Origin: Elysia chlorotica
Taxonomy: Eukaryota > Mollusca > Gastropoda > Plakobranchidae
Length of the DNA: 64,000 bases
Direction of reading: 5' to 3'
Assembly (NCBI GenBank): GCA_003991915.1
Contig: RQTK01000095.1
Location: 108,239-172,238, forward strand
The position numbers were made by a program, and so were the translations under genes. Below the pieces are notes generated by a model. That model did no database searches and was not told the DNA's origin. It was given only the letters and a program-made list of their open reading frames with translations. This document shows, piece after piece, positions 12,832 to 23,044 of the stretch. Every line of letters begins with the position of its first letter. Within the stretch, counting starts at the first letter, position 1.

Positions 12832-14938
12832 GCGCGCGCTCTCTCTCTTTCTCTCTCTCTCTGGAAGAAAAAGTAAAGGATTTAGACATTTTTTTTTTCA
12901 TTTCATCTAAATGTCTTAATTTACAATATTGTGTTGCAGTGAAAATGCGCAAAATAATGAAGAAAGAAAAAATTATTTTTTAAAGTTTAATTATGATACA
13001 TTATGAATATGATTATGCATACATTCTGTGATGTTACACAGGATGTTTCTGTGACAATATGATATAATGATAGAGATTAAAATGTCTTTGGTTATTTTTT
13101 CAAATATTTATTTTTCTCTATTGCCAGACTGTAATGGTCCTGTGTTTGTGTGCTGCTTTTGCTTGGATCAATTCAGCAGCCACGAAGAAGTGAGCAGCCA
13201 TCAGAGTATGTGCAAGAACAGTCTGAGAGAGGCAGAGCTGAGTACTCCTAACTCTGCCAATGTTAGCAGCAGGGGACAGCAAAGCTGTGGCGAGCCTGCC
13301 GCTTCTACTTCTTTCTTAGAGCAGGATGAACTTTGTGATTCAAGGGCCTCGGAGGCCTCAGAATTTTTGGATTCTATTTTAAGTGCAGGGAGTTCTGCGA
13401 CCCCACTGTTAGCAATCGGGTGTACATCAGACCAAAATAGAGCGAAACCGTCTCAGCCTGTGCCTGAATCTATATCGCCAAACGTCCCCCAGCCAGCAAT
13501 GCAGCCAGTCGTGTCTTCTAAACAAGCACGAAAGCCACCTGCAGCTGCAGGGCCCTCTAACCCATTCCCATTTGTCCCAACATTAAAAACTAGGAGTCAG
13601 AAGAAGTTGGATCAGATCATGATGAAGCACAGCATGAAGAAGCTGATGCTCAAAGAATGTGAGGAGATGCGCGCGGTTCCCGAGCACGGCGCCTGGTGGA
13701 CGTCGCGCCTGTCTCGGCCCGCCCCGCCTGCTCCGCACCCGAGCTTGTGCACGTCTCAGGACGAGTTCTGCGCCGGGTTGGCACTTGCCAGGACCAATGA
13801 CGTCAAGCAGGACAAGGGCCCACAGGACCTCGACCTCGACTGTCAGATAGTGCTCGTGGAGGGTCCCCTCAGCATCGACACAGAGCCCCAGACAGAGTCA
13901 CACTTGGCCCAGCACGCGGGCACGTCGCCACGGTCGTCACGGTCACTCATGTCCCAGCTGAGCCGCGGCCCTGAGGAGACAGGCCGGCGCAGGCTTAGCT
14001 TCCGGTTCCTGGAAGACGAGTGGGCAGACAAGGAAGCGCTGGAGGAGGGGAGGGATCCACAGCAGATGTCCTTACTGTCCATTGAGTTCTCCTCTCCCCT
14101 CGGGATTCGCATCAAGAAGTACATGTCCGGGGAGGGGCAGTTAAATATTGTCAAGGATCCGGAAGTCCACTGCAAAACAGAAGATATGGATGACAGTTAC
14201 AGTAAGCTGCGGGTTAGGGCAAACGAGTACAGAATTACATTTCGCAAAAAGAGAAGAGCGTCACGATTTGTCCACTTGTATAAATTCAACAAAGGGGACA
14301 GACACGAGTTCAAAAGATATTTGCAAACTGGCCTGACTGCCAGAAGTCGAAAGCTGCATCGTCAGCTGAATAATTGCTTTGTGTCCCTGAAGAGAGTGTC
14401 AGAGTCTGAGATCAAAGAGTGGACTGAGGGGAAGAAAATAATCATTTCTGAACGAATTGTGGTAGATGAAGACATTTGTATTACGCAAGTGGACATACCT
14501 GAATCTCAAATTAAGAAAGCGCTCTTACAAGAGAGAAATCTGGCCTATAGATATAGACCTGGTCCTAAATGTTTTGCAGGCCAAGGAAGAAAATATTTGC
14601 CAAGCACAATAAACAGACCAGCCATAGCTACACATGGCGCCCCATCACCACCTCACGTTCCAAACATCTTCCGCAATCGTACTTCTCATGCTCCTTCTCC
14701 TCCGAGGCCAGGGCTGTTTAACAAGACTGCCTCTGTGGCCCAGTTAAATGGTCATTCCTCCCCATCAAACCCAGCAAGTGGGGATCAGCAGGCTCCTTCC
14801 TCACAGGGAATGTATGCACAGATGTCGAGGTTGCACAAAAACCAGCCTAACATTTCAGGGCAGTTTCATCTTAGTCAGCACAGCAGCTTGGCTCCCTCCG
14901 TCCACGACAGGGTGCAGAATGTGCAGCAAGCTGAGGGA

Positions 14939-14974
<36 letters not shown>

Positions 14975-15535
14975 CCAGTCCCCACAGGCTGCAGCAGCCC
15001 AAACAGGCGGAAGCAGCAGCTTACCCACGTTCGGAGAGAAGAACTGGACTCGTCCCAGTCCCAAGTGAAGCCTTTTACCAGCGGAAGAATTAAGAACCAT
15101 CACAGCATGCTGGCTGCTAACCACAAGTCTTCCCCCTCCCCCACTGCTGGTTTCCACACAGCAGGTGCCTTGTTGGGGAGAAAACTCTCAAACTTTGACC
15201 ATTTCAGCATCAGAAATGGAAAGATTTTACCCGCATCATGCACATCGCAAAGGCAGCAAAACTCGCAGCCGGTGGTAGATCACTCGCTGATGTCCCAGCA
15301 GCAGGCACACTGTGGTCCCAGATCTAGAGCCTTGCCAGATTGGGGCAGTCCTGGGCATCCAGCGAAGCACCGTGCTGGCCAGGTGTCTTCGCTGCTCCCG
15401 CTGCCGGTGTCGGTGATAAAGTGCGCCCAGAGCAGGGCCCAGCAGATCCACGCGCTGGGCAAGCCGTGTGGCCAGCAGCAGTCACGCCCGCCAGACGACG
15501 ACGTCATGGAAGTCATATGTATAGATGATGATTAA
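6143..15535 (+). CDS. NRF1-like WWP-block and C2HC zinc-finger nuclear protein, 5 coding exons
   Basis: Coding exons are 6143-6193, 6745-6906, 9711-9812, 10170-10236 and 13128-15535. All junctions are GT-AG and the phases match (0, 0, 0, 1), giving 929 residues. Residues 51-93 carry WWPSDVQW, then LRKLV, SCYSYHG and ADLL. This matches the pattern WWP..V.W..N...LR.IV..CY..HG..DLL that I recall from the DNA-binding region of NRF1/Erect wing, but no full NRF1 domain is present. A C2HC finger follows: C136-x2-C139-x12-H152-x3-C156. Residues 160-929 are mostly disordered and rich in Ser, Pro and Gln. Exceptions are a basic, more ordered block at about 330-480 (KKYMSGEG to SLKRVS) and a serine run near 733-743. 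The end, VICIDDD, is a canonical SUMO-interaction motif shape, and QIVLVEG is a weaker internal one. A nuclear DNA- or chromatin-binding role is inferred. The start is uncertain: an ATG at 6781 (MTSKHEMP) is an alternative that would drop a hydrophobic stretch. I know of no named orthologue. Confidence 0.8.
6907..9710 (+). other. intron 2 of gene 1
   Basis: Bounded by donor GTATGG at 6907 and acceptor TTCAG at 9706-9710. Apart from the SINE at 8652 it holds no recognised feature. A 104-codon open frame at 8260-8574 has no splice boundaries and looks accidental. Confidence 0.6.
8652..8810 (+). mobile_element. tRNA-headed SINE in intron 2 of gene 1
   Basis: The head CTGGCTCAAGTGGCAGAGCG is A-box-like, with B-box-like GTCCGATTCGTCCC at about 8727-8740. 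The body word CTACTGGTTGGTTCAGTCAA is the plus-strand form of the reversed TGACACCGACCCAACCAGTAG found in the other copies. The body breaks off soon after. The head differs from those at 11.8 and 33.1 kb. Confidence 0.6.
11315..11478. repeat. low-complexity pyrimidine-rich tract
   Basis: About 160 bases of almost pure T and C with short A runs, imperfect and without a fixed period. It is intronic in gene 1 and upstream of a SINE. Confidence 0.7.
11575..11843 (-). mobile_element. tRNA-headed SINE, minus orientation, intron 4 of gene 1
   Basis: Read on the minus strand, the head at 11843-11770 has A-box-like ACGTGGTAGAGCATTGG and a near-perfect B box GGGGTTCAAATCCG. The body (11640-11735) carries GATACCATGACTCCTGTCTC and ACACCGACCCAACCAG, nearly identical to the copies at 32.9 and 50.9 kb. 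The head is clearly different from theirs, so one body is joined to different tRNA-like heads. Confidence 0.8.
12751..12861. repeat. CT microsatellite with CG interruption
   Basis: A long CT dinucleotide run broken once by CGCGCGCG near 12830. It sits in intron 4, about 270 bases before the last coding exon of gene 1. Confidence 0.95.
14942..14974 (+). repeat. AGC trinucleotide repeat encoding poly-serine
   Basis: Ten AGC codons and one AGT in the reading frame of gene 1 give a serine run near residues 733-743. Shifted by one base the same DNA would be a CAG (glutamine) tract. The pure repeat is likely length-variable between individuals. Confidence 0.9.
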
Positions 15536-15597
15536 TTTATTTCCCAAGTCATTACACTTACAGCCATTTCTACTTTGTTGTAAATATTCTTAACAAC

Positions 15598-15777
15598 AGT
15601 GGAATCTGCTTAAGATGAACCTCTTGGGGACAGCCTAGAAGTTTATTTTAACCCAAGTTTGTGTTAAACGGTGACTATAAAGAGATGAAAAGGGAACTGG
15701 TGCCTCGGAAATGTTTATCTAAAGTCACAGTTTATCTTAAACCGGGTTTATCTCAGGCGGATTCCACTGTGTACATT
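15598..15777. mobile_element. MITE-like inverted-repeat element in the 3' UTR of gene 1
   Basis: The left end CAGTGGAATCTGCTTAAGAT is mirrored by the right end, whose reverse complement reads CAGTGGAATCCGCCTGAGAT. Further inward, AAACC and TTTATCT words also pair. The element is about 180 bp with no coding capacity. A related copy lies at 29665-29840. The CAGTGG termini resemble pogo/Tigger-type Tc1-mariner non-autonomous elements, but a clean TA duplication is not visible. Confidence 0.7.
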
Positions 15778-16577
15778 TGTAATGCTGTTATACACGGTCC
15801 TTTCATATGGCCTGCTGACCTGCAGTTATATGCACTCAGTGGGTCGTGTCCTTTGTTCAGTTTCCTATTCATGGAAGAAAACTGTCGTCTGCAATAGATG
15901 AAAGACATGTCGGTGATTTGAGATGGAGTAGTGAGGTGACGGCCTGTGCCATGTCTATTCAGAGCCTCATGGCTTCTGCAAATACTGATCATCTGTTTGT
16001 TCTGCTTTTAATAATTGTAACAAGTAAAATTTGTTAATGTCTCTAGGTAGATTTGTAAAGATACGTCTGAAAATGTCGACGATAAAAAATGCATTTTTAG
16101 GCTGGTTTATTTCTTTTGTTTAAATTTTTTAGTCCCTTTTAAGTGGGTTGTATGTATATTGTTCACCAAATTTGTGTATCCTGTGATAGAAATGGAAGAA
16201 GATTATTATGAAACACAGCACATGTTTTTCAATGCCCTCTGTGAGGTCTCCAGTAAAGGCAGTACTGTTTAGTTTTTTAATGTCTGGCAAGGCGATATTG
16301 TGAACAGGTCCAAGGCTAATCTCTGACAATTTTTACTTGCTGTAAGGCAGTTCGACATTTTCTGGCTTTTGCTACAAGACGAAAATGGATTATCTGGCTG
16401 AAATTCATAGGCTGAATTTAAATTTAAAGATCTGGAGCTATTTTGAAATATTTTGCATGACATTGGCTCTAGCTTGAAACATTTATGACTAAAAAGAGTA
16501 ACAGCGTTAGCCTCTGTTTTAATATTTCACATTTTTCTCTTTGACATATCTTAAAATTTTGTGTGTGTACATACACA

Positions 16578-16665
16578 GTGGACCTCGGATATAGCGAAGT
16601 CAGTGGGCCAGCTCCAAAACTTCGTTATGTCCGATGTTTCGTTACAAGCAAGAACGTTGTACGAA
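16578..16665. mobile_element. Tigger/pogo-like terminal fragment
   Basis: CAGTGGACCTCGGATATAGC followed by CTTCGTTATGTCCGATGTTTC is the typical start of a pogo/Tigger-like element with inner inverted pairs (CGGATATAGCGAA against TTCGTTATGTCCG). No matching far end was found, so it is a solo end or an old decayed copy. Confidence 0.5.
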
Positions 16666-17820
16666 CAAGAGTTTTGACTCTATAGGACTTCAATGTATAA
16701 TAGCTTTTAGGGGTTTTTTTGCTGTCTTTCTCAATTATTGAAAGTTTCAAAACAGTTTTGCCATGACCCCAAGTGATTTTACCTCCTTCATTAGCTAAAC
16801 TTTGGTTCCAAACAGCAAAGCATTTGTCCGTATTCAATAAATAAGAATTGACGTTAGTTTAGATAATGCAATAATTCTGAGTCTTGAGGAATAGGGATTT
16901 TAACTGAAATCAAAATGTTCAATTCCGTCTGAGTCCTTTGTTCCAAAATTCTTTTTTTTTTTTTTTTTCTTCCTAGTTCATTTCATAATTTTAAGTTTAC
17001 TTGTAGGATTTTTTGAAATACTTTCCTATTTATGTGGTAGAAAAAAACATAGTGTAATATTACTTATTAGCAACAAGGTCAGAAGAATAAAAATTTTGAC
17101 ATTTAAGTATAAAGGGAGCTCTTTTTTTTTTTTCTTTTGTCTTACTCCTATAGATAACATTTTCAAATTTAAAAAAAATGGTATTGCTTCTAATTGTCCA
17201 GAGTGGTCTAGACGGATGTGTCCGTATAATGGCATTTGTATCATCTTTTATTTTTTTTAAATTTTTCATTCACATTTTTTTTCCATGTGTCAACTAAGAA
17301 TGTTGACAGGTGACATGTCAGTTACTGGTTAGCCCTTTTTTGTATTGTTTTACAATGCTCAAACAAAATTGTATTGGGATGAGTTCCCTCTGTGTAAACT
17401 AGCTTTCTTCCATGCGGCCCGGACAGCTGCTGGAAAATGAAGATTCCTATCTGTCTTCTGTATATTCTAAAGTATCGCATGTTGAATGAAATAGGTTCAG
17501 ATGGGTCAATTTTTTTGCTGGCAAATGTGTCCATGTATGCAGGACCAGGAAAAATTCCAGATCTTCCCAAAGTAAAAAATTGCTTTCAATTCTCAGAACA
17601 GATGTAATATTATTATATTAATACATACCTTTTTATTATAACATGGAAAAGGCATATGGCATACATGTACATGTACTTTCTGTTCTAATATTTCCAAATG
17701 TGTACCATTATTTTTGTTAGATTGTTAAAGTGTGTAATATGAATATTGTTGGCTTTCTGTGACAAAGGTGTGTTTGTTTCTCTTTGAGAACCATTGCATG
17801 AGGAACTGAGAATAAAACAG

Positions 17821-18629
17821 TTGATGCCCCTATGTGAGGACTTGGCTGTGTTCCTGCTGGTCTAGGGGAGGATTAGCCGATGTACAGTGGTCACTGATGC
17901 ACTCATGTAGCAAGCATGATGTAGACCTACAATCATGCACTTGTTTGATTCAATATGTTATGCCACTTCCAATATAAAAAAAATTAAACCAAGTTGGCAT
18001 CGTTGCACATAATGGAAACAAGCTATATACATGCATTGTTTAAATTCTTTTGATCTTACAGTGTATAGAGAATGCCTTAGCATGGGGTCACCAAACAGCT
18101 TTACTTTAAAGTCCTAACTGTTATCTTACTGAAGTATGTGTATGTATACCGTAAAGCACTATGTGAACGTAAAGCATATCATTTCCATGGGTCTCCAACA
18201 ATCAAACCATAACAACCTTGGTTGAATAAAGGTTGGAAAGCAACACTTGAAAACACAGGGCAGCCGTTGAAATGTTGCAGATGGCAACGGAATGATCCGT
18301 AGTCCATGCCTACACAGGAATAGCTAACGATCCACTGGTAAGAGCTCACAACAATGGACTTCCACACCTGAAATTTAATATTTCTCTTAATTGGACAAAC
18401 TTGTAAAGTTTGGGATAATCTCTGATAATTGCCACATTTGTGAAGCAATCTGGGAAGATCAAGCACAAATCAGACTTTGGACTTCATGAGTTGTCTATAC
18501 TGTAGTGTGCTACTGCTAGGAATCATTTACCACCTAGTGCAGTTTATAGGTTGAAAAAATTTTAGCACTCTCATTTCTACAACCAGAGATAATTCTTATA
18601 ACTTGAATATGAAAAAGGTCTATAACAGT
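17821..18629. other. intergenic stretch, nothing recognised
   Basis: No exon, RNA gene or repeat core is recognised between the probable end of gene 1 and the first pogo-like fragment. Confidence 0.45.
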
Positions 18630-18955
18630 GCACTCCACTTAATTCTACATTTGATAATTCGAAATTTCCTTTAATTGGGCATAGTGAAAAAATCCTGAAT
18701 AAATCTCGTTGAATTGCTTCTTGCATATGTGCTTAATTCGACGATTTGTTTCTTCATTTCTTTTATTTCGACATTTCTCCAACCCAGTATAACATAAAAG
18801 CTATTTAATTTAAACATACAAAGCAGGTGGTTGCGTCTGTATTAGATAATCTTGCAAAAATTAACAAACTCTAAAGGCTAAACAAGCCATTGCATGGTGC
18901 ACAAAGAACACTGTGCAGATGACTGTCCAGACCCACAGCCATGTCACTCCAGCAA
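18630..18955 (+). mobile_element. pogo/Tigger-like element, left part (split copy)
   Basis: Starts CAGTGCACTCCACTTAATTC and runs in parallel with the uninterrupted copy at 31456-31900: GAATTGCTTCTTGCATAT, TCCAACCCAGTAT, GCAGGTGG, CCTTGCAAA-like and ACCCACAGCCAAGTCACTCC-like blocks occur in the same order. It stops at about 18955, where LINE sequence begins. The matching right end is at 23520-23640. Confidence 0.7.
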
Positions 18956-20205
18956 ACCCCAAGGAAAAAAGCCATACAACGAAGATTCTCCAGTAAAGTC
19001 ACCCGTGGCAGCAAAATCTCGACCTAAGGCATCACATGCATCTGAGCAGCGAGCCCCTTTGGCAACTTAAATCGTTTTGAGGCGTTGACTGACAGTGAAG
19101 GAATGGAGGTGACAGAGGTGCCATCTTTCGCCTCCCTCCTCAAATATGTCTCCCGAACATCACGTCGGAGTTTTCCCCTTTCCCCATCCCCTTCCTCTTC
19201 CCTTTTCACCATCTTTGCTGACGTCCTTCTCTCGGATCCTTCCGTTACCCCCTTCCCAATCTCCCTTCCCCAAAATCTAGGAATAAAGAACCACACGCCC
19301 CGTACCACTTCACTCCATAAGTCATTGGAGCGGAGGGGTAAGAGGAAGAAACATGCCGACCCTTTTTTTGTTCGTTTTTGCAATAAAATAAAATTTCACA
19401 TGGATCCTGAAGCAAAAATTGTAGGCGTTATATTTGACAAAAAAAAAAAAAAAAACAACTATCCTTTATCCCCCACCTAGTATGATATCTGAAACAAAAA
19501 GTGTCAAAAAGCACTTAATCTTATGAAAACCTTATCCGGAACAGAGTGGGGAGCAGATATACTAGTCCCTTCTCCATCGCTCAATTCCCCACTTTGGAAT
19601 TCGTGTTCAGCAGTTCCTTTTTTAAATCGACTTAGAAAATAGATAGTCAGATACTAACTCCGTTGAAGAAGACACATTTTCGGAAATCCCTCCCTGGACG
19701 CTGGAAAGACCAGGAACCATTATTGACCTGACATCTCTCCAGAAGGACAAAACCCCTCCAGAATTATATATAGAAAAATTTGAACAAATCATAGAAAATC
19801 ATTCAGACCATTTTCGACTTTTCACTGACGGGTCTAAAGATGAGACCTGCGTCGGAACTGCCTGCCACTCATCCTTAGCAGATATATGCTGCGGGGTAAG
19901 CGTGAAGGCTTGTAAATTATAATTATACTGCGTAGACAGTTGCCCCTTGCATGGCACTCGACACTGGCTCCACAAGTCCACCTCAAGGGAAGACATTTTT
20001 GTATCCTGGTTAAGGCGGTCGGGAAGGTAAACTTTCAAAATCCGGACGTTTTTTCAAATACATGTATTGAGAAAAATTAACGAACTGCAGCAAAATGGTA
20101 AGAGAATTACTCTCTGCTGGATACACAGCCATGTTGAAATCGTCAATGAAATGGCTAACGAGCTCGCCAAGATTGCGCTTGAACTGGAGCCTACTTAGAT
20201 GCAGA

Positions 20206-20326
20206 TACATGGACCTGCATCAGATGCGAAGCCTTATAAGACACATGCAGATACCTGCATCAGATGCGAAGCCTTATAAGACACATGCAGATACCTGCAT
20301 CAGATGCGAAGCCTTATAAGACACAA
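20206..20326 (+). repeat. 40-bp tandem repeat, three units, inside the LINE
   Basis: The segment CCTGCATCAGATGCGAAGCC with its flank TTATAAGACACATGCAGATA is present three times in a row (first unit slightly different), with period 40. Other LINE copies have this segment once, so the expansion happened in this copy after or during insertion. Confidence 0.9.
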
Positions 20327-20411
20327 CTGGAAGGCACGATGGAATACTCTGACAAACAGAAAACTACACTGTGTTTAACCACATTTAAGTCACTGGGCGG
20401 GAGTGATAGAA

Positions 20412-20507
20412 GACGAGACCAGGTGGTGCTCGATTGAGTCCGACTGGGACATTCTCGTCTTGCCCACACCTTCCTACTGAGAGGTGAAGAGCAATGGCAT
20501 ACCTGCA
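20412..20507 (+). repeat. 96-bp direct repeat, left copy
   Basis: Identical over 96 bases to 21139-21234. The sequence is LINE 3' region (ACGAGACCAGGTGGTGCTCG to GCAATGGCATACCTGCA). The two copies flank a terminal-inverted-repeat element. Confidence 0.95.
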
Positions 20508-20544
20508 GTGCCTTTCACCAAAATTGTTGGTCAACTGGTTAGCC

Positions 20545-21120
20545 TTAGCCCGCGTTTCCACTGAAACAGAAACGAACCGACCCAAACCGACCCGACCCTA
20601 CAAAAAACGGCAATGAAAATAGCACAGCCACAAATAACTAAGAAATCATAGAGAAGTCCGCCAAGGTGTTTCCACCAAAACGACCCGCCTCCGGCCGACT
20701 TTTTTCGAGTCGGTTGGAATACGGTTTGCACCATTTTTGACGGGTCGTTTTGGGTGACTCATCAGCCACAAGCCTGCCACGGGTTAAAAAAATTATTTTA
20801 TTTTAAGGAATTTTTCAAAACCGATTTCATATTCGTGATCAGCGCCCTCAAATTAGCAAAGTCTACGCGTAAACAATAGGTTTTGATTAAAAATAAAGAT
20901 TTTAGAATTTGTTTAAAATAAAGTTTATTTTTCTTACTACCGGTCCCTTTTCACTTTTGCCACCACGTGGGAAAACCCAACGTGCCATTCCCCTTTGGTG
21001 TGCAACCTGAGGGGTCGAGTCATTGAAGATGACGGGTCGTTTCTGGTTTAGAGTTTGGTAGGTGGAAACACAAAACGTTTTGGGTCGAGTCGTTTCTGTT
21101 TTGGTGGAAACGCGCCCTAA
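20545..21120. mobile_element. 576-bp non-autonomous element with terminal inverted repeats
   Basis: The left end reads TTAGCCCGCGTTTCCAC. The reverse complement of the right end reads TTAGGGCGCGTTTCCACC, followed in both by a similar AAACAGAAACGA..CGACCCAAA segment. GTTTCCACC and ACGACCCG words recur inward on both sides as subterminal repeats. No protein is encoded. The superfamily is not clear: TTA at the junctions could be a target duplication. It lies between the two 96-bp direct repeats. Confidence 0.7.
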
Positions 21121-21138
21121 AAAGGCGTATGAGTAGTC

Positions 21139-21234
21139 GACGAGACCAGGTGGTGCTCGATTGAGTCCGACTGGGACATTCTCGTCTTGCCCACACCTTC
21201 CTACTGAGAGGTGAAGAGCAATGGCATACCTGCA
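21139..21234 (+). repeat. 96-bp direct repeat, right copy
   Basis: Identical to 20412-20507. It continues for a few bases (ACGGC) of genuine LINE sequence that the left copy lacks, then becomes unrelated DNA. This suggests the LINE was duplicated across the element rather than the repeat being a target-site duplication. Confidence 0.95.
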
Positions 21235-21409
21235 ACGGCGGCCTGTGCCTTCAAAAACAAGTAAGGCCAATTGGTAGTTTCACTGTTCAATCGAAAAAAA
21301 AGCGTAATCAATATCTAATTCGGCGAGTTGATTACAAAACGAAAGTAAGAATATAAGCTTACATTAAAAGATTGTAATAATTTTCTGCAACAACACCATA
21401 AGTAGGCCC

Positions 21410-21484
21410 AATAATAATGATAATAATTAATAATAATAATAATAATAATATACTACTACTAATAGAGCCGAAAACTTGTTAATG

Positions 21485-21544
<60 letters not shown>

Positions 21545-21545
21545 G
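21410..21545. repeat. TAA/AAT trinucleotide microsatellite
   Basis: Two blocks of ATA/TAA units separated by about 40 bases containing AGAGCCGAAAACTTGTTAATG. The second block is pure, and a similar AGAGCGGAAAGCGTGTTAATG follows it, so the repeat unit is compound. Confidence 0.9.
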
Positions 21546-23044
21546 AGCGGAAAGCGTGTTAATGGCCAATTGAAGTCCGGACGACACTCAGCGATAAATT
21601 ACTTGGTATATTGATCATACAGCCAGTGCATTAAGCTAGCCTTGGCCCATGATGTTGTGCAAAAATATTTTTAACCTTTTGAAAGTACATGTATTGAAAC
21701 ATTTCTTTGCCTCTGACTATGATACCGGTGTTGCAGGACAATTTTCAAGTAACTTTCAAATCAATGTCTGGAAATGGGTGCACCAAATTTGATTACATGT
21801 ATTTCATAAATTAAGAATTTTATCATTCACGTCCGGAAAAAAGTGAATGTGTGTGAGGGGTTGGGGGTCGAACCAGAAATTTTAACTTACATAGTCTGGT
21901 TGGCCTTTTTTCTCAGTTGACCAAAAAGGACACCACGTCAGCCCGTCCCACTGCAAGAAGTCTCGGACTGAGACTCAATCTTTAGCGATTTTGTATTGCC
22001 TGTCTGCACGTCTGCTAAAGTATATTTTAATTCATATAATTAATGGATTTTAAGTTTTAGGGTAAAAACAATCAATATTATCATGTTATGGTTATATTAA
22101 TGATACTATAGGGGGCCTATATGCGCATGCTATATTTAAATCGGCTGCCAGACATTTGCTAGAATCGATATCGAGTCGTATAGTTATTACTTCAAGAAAT
22201 GTAAAAGGATTAATTTTGATATGATTATTTACACGAAAAATACTTATAATGTTGTTAAATTAGGTGTTTTTATCACCACATCCAATCTCGCCTAACTGAT
22301 CCGCCATCTTGACTTGACAGACGGATGACTAACAGACGAATTTCATCGGTCAAACTGTTAGTACAAGATAGCACGGAGTTTGGTTGCCTTTGTCTAGAGT
22401 GTCTTAACTCTTTCATCGGCAATAACTTGATTATCTTAACTCCTTCATCGGCAATAACTTGATTTTCTAGCTTTTCATTGGATAAAATGGAGATAGTTTA
22501 AGACAGCACTGACAAGCTCCCAAAAAAAGATGGACATGTTACATGAAAGTTATCCCAATCAAGGGCATGAATCAAGTCAAATATACCCTCAAAACACGCA
22601 GAAGTTGCTGGTCTTTATAGATAACTTGTATCTCAAATAATTGTAAAATTGGATTAGTGCAAGATAGCACTGAGGTCGCGATTTGGTTCAAGATATCAGA
22701 AATATTAGCCAAGTCGGGCTTGCCCCGCTTGGCTTATTATGAAGAAATGGAAAGCGTTAAGTTCAAAATCCATTTTTTTTTTTGTATTAGGAATACTACA
22801 AGTAGTACAAGGTAGGTGGGCAAATTCACATTAAAGCCCACCTTGGTGAAAGGGGGCTCGACTTGGGCACTGCGATGTTGGAACTTGGAAAGCTGTCACA
22901 AGCTCCGCGCACCGATGTAAAACCGCGCTGCGCCCTGGAAGTGAAAGATCTGTTTTGATATCTTTCAGGTTTAGATTTCGAAGGGTACATTTATTATTGA
23001 TTTATTTTTATAATTATCTACAATGTATATTGTATTTTCTGTAA
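21546..23044. other. non-coding stretch with a 31-bp tandem duplication
   Basis: No gene is visible. At about 22407-22472 the phrase ATCTTAACTCCTTCATCGGC with AATAACTTGATT occurs twice in tandem. The rest is unassigned, probably old repeat sequence between two LINE-related segments. Confidence 0.45.

Larger units (their letters stand above)
10237..13127 (+). other. intron 4 of gene 1
   Basis: Runs from donor GTACGT at 10237 to acceptor TTGCCAG ending at 13127. It contains a pyrimidine-rich tract, a minus-strand SINE and a long CT microsatellite, annotated separately, plus AGATCT-rich DNA near 11.9-12.1 kb. Confidence 0.65.
15536..17820 (+). other. probable 3' UTR of gene 1 with poly(A) signal at 17811
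   Basis: After the stop codon at 15533-15535 there is no further acceptor with an open frame. An AATAAA at 17811-17816 is the best poly(A) signal seen. If used, the 3' UTR is about 2.3 kb and contains the small inverted-repeat element at 15598 and a Tigger-like end fragment at 16578. Earlier cleavage cannot be excluded. Confidence 0.5.
18956..20511 (+). mobile_element. LINE copy, internally deleted, RNase H-bearing I/Jockey-like family
   Basis: The left portion (about 18960-19340) resembles the end of a first open frame (RFEALTDSEGMEVTEV). At about 19390 it jumps to the late reverse-transcriptase region (KFHMDPEAKIVGVIFDKK, then KTLSGTEWG), so most of the endonuclease and polymerase is missing. 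An RNase H domain follows, with FTDGSKDETCVGTACHSS at 19810-19870 and a matching later block translating as CWIHSHV and EMANELAKIALELEP. The post-RNase H region comes next. The copy is broken by frame shifts. The same family occurs at 3.16, 23.05, 46.74 and 48.36 kb. Confidence 0.8.

Noticed and set aside
12689-12952. Open frame rich in Arg/Glu on the minus strand
   Set aside because: It is the translation of a CT/GA microsatellite.
13659-15528. Several open frames of 60-110 codons in other frames of the large exon
   Set aside because: They are shadows of the GC-richer coding exon of the zinc-finger protein.
19024-19480. 119- and 131-codon frames at 19.0-19.5 kb as host genes
   Set aside because: The plus-strand frame is LINE-derived (first open frame end fused to late reverse transcriptase). 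The minus-strand one is its shadow.
20385-21270. Minus-strand frames with repeated RYAIALHLSVGRCGQDENVP peptide
   Set aside because: The repeated peptide comes from the two 96-bp LINE direct repeats read on the wrong strand.
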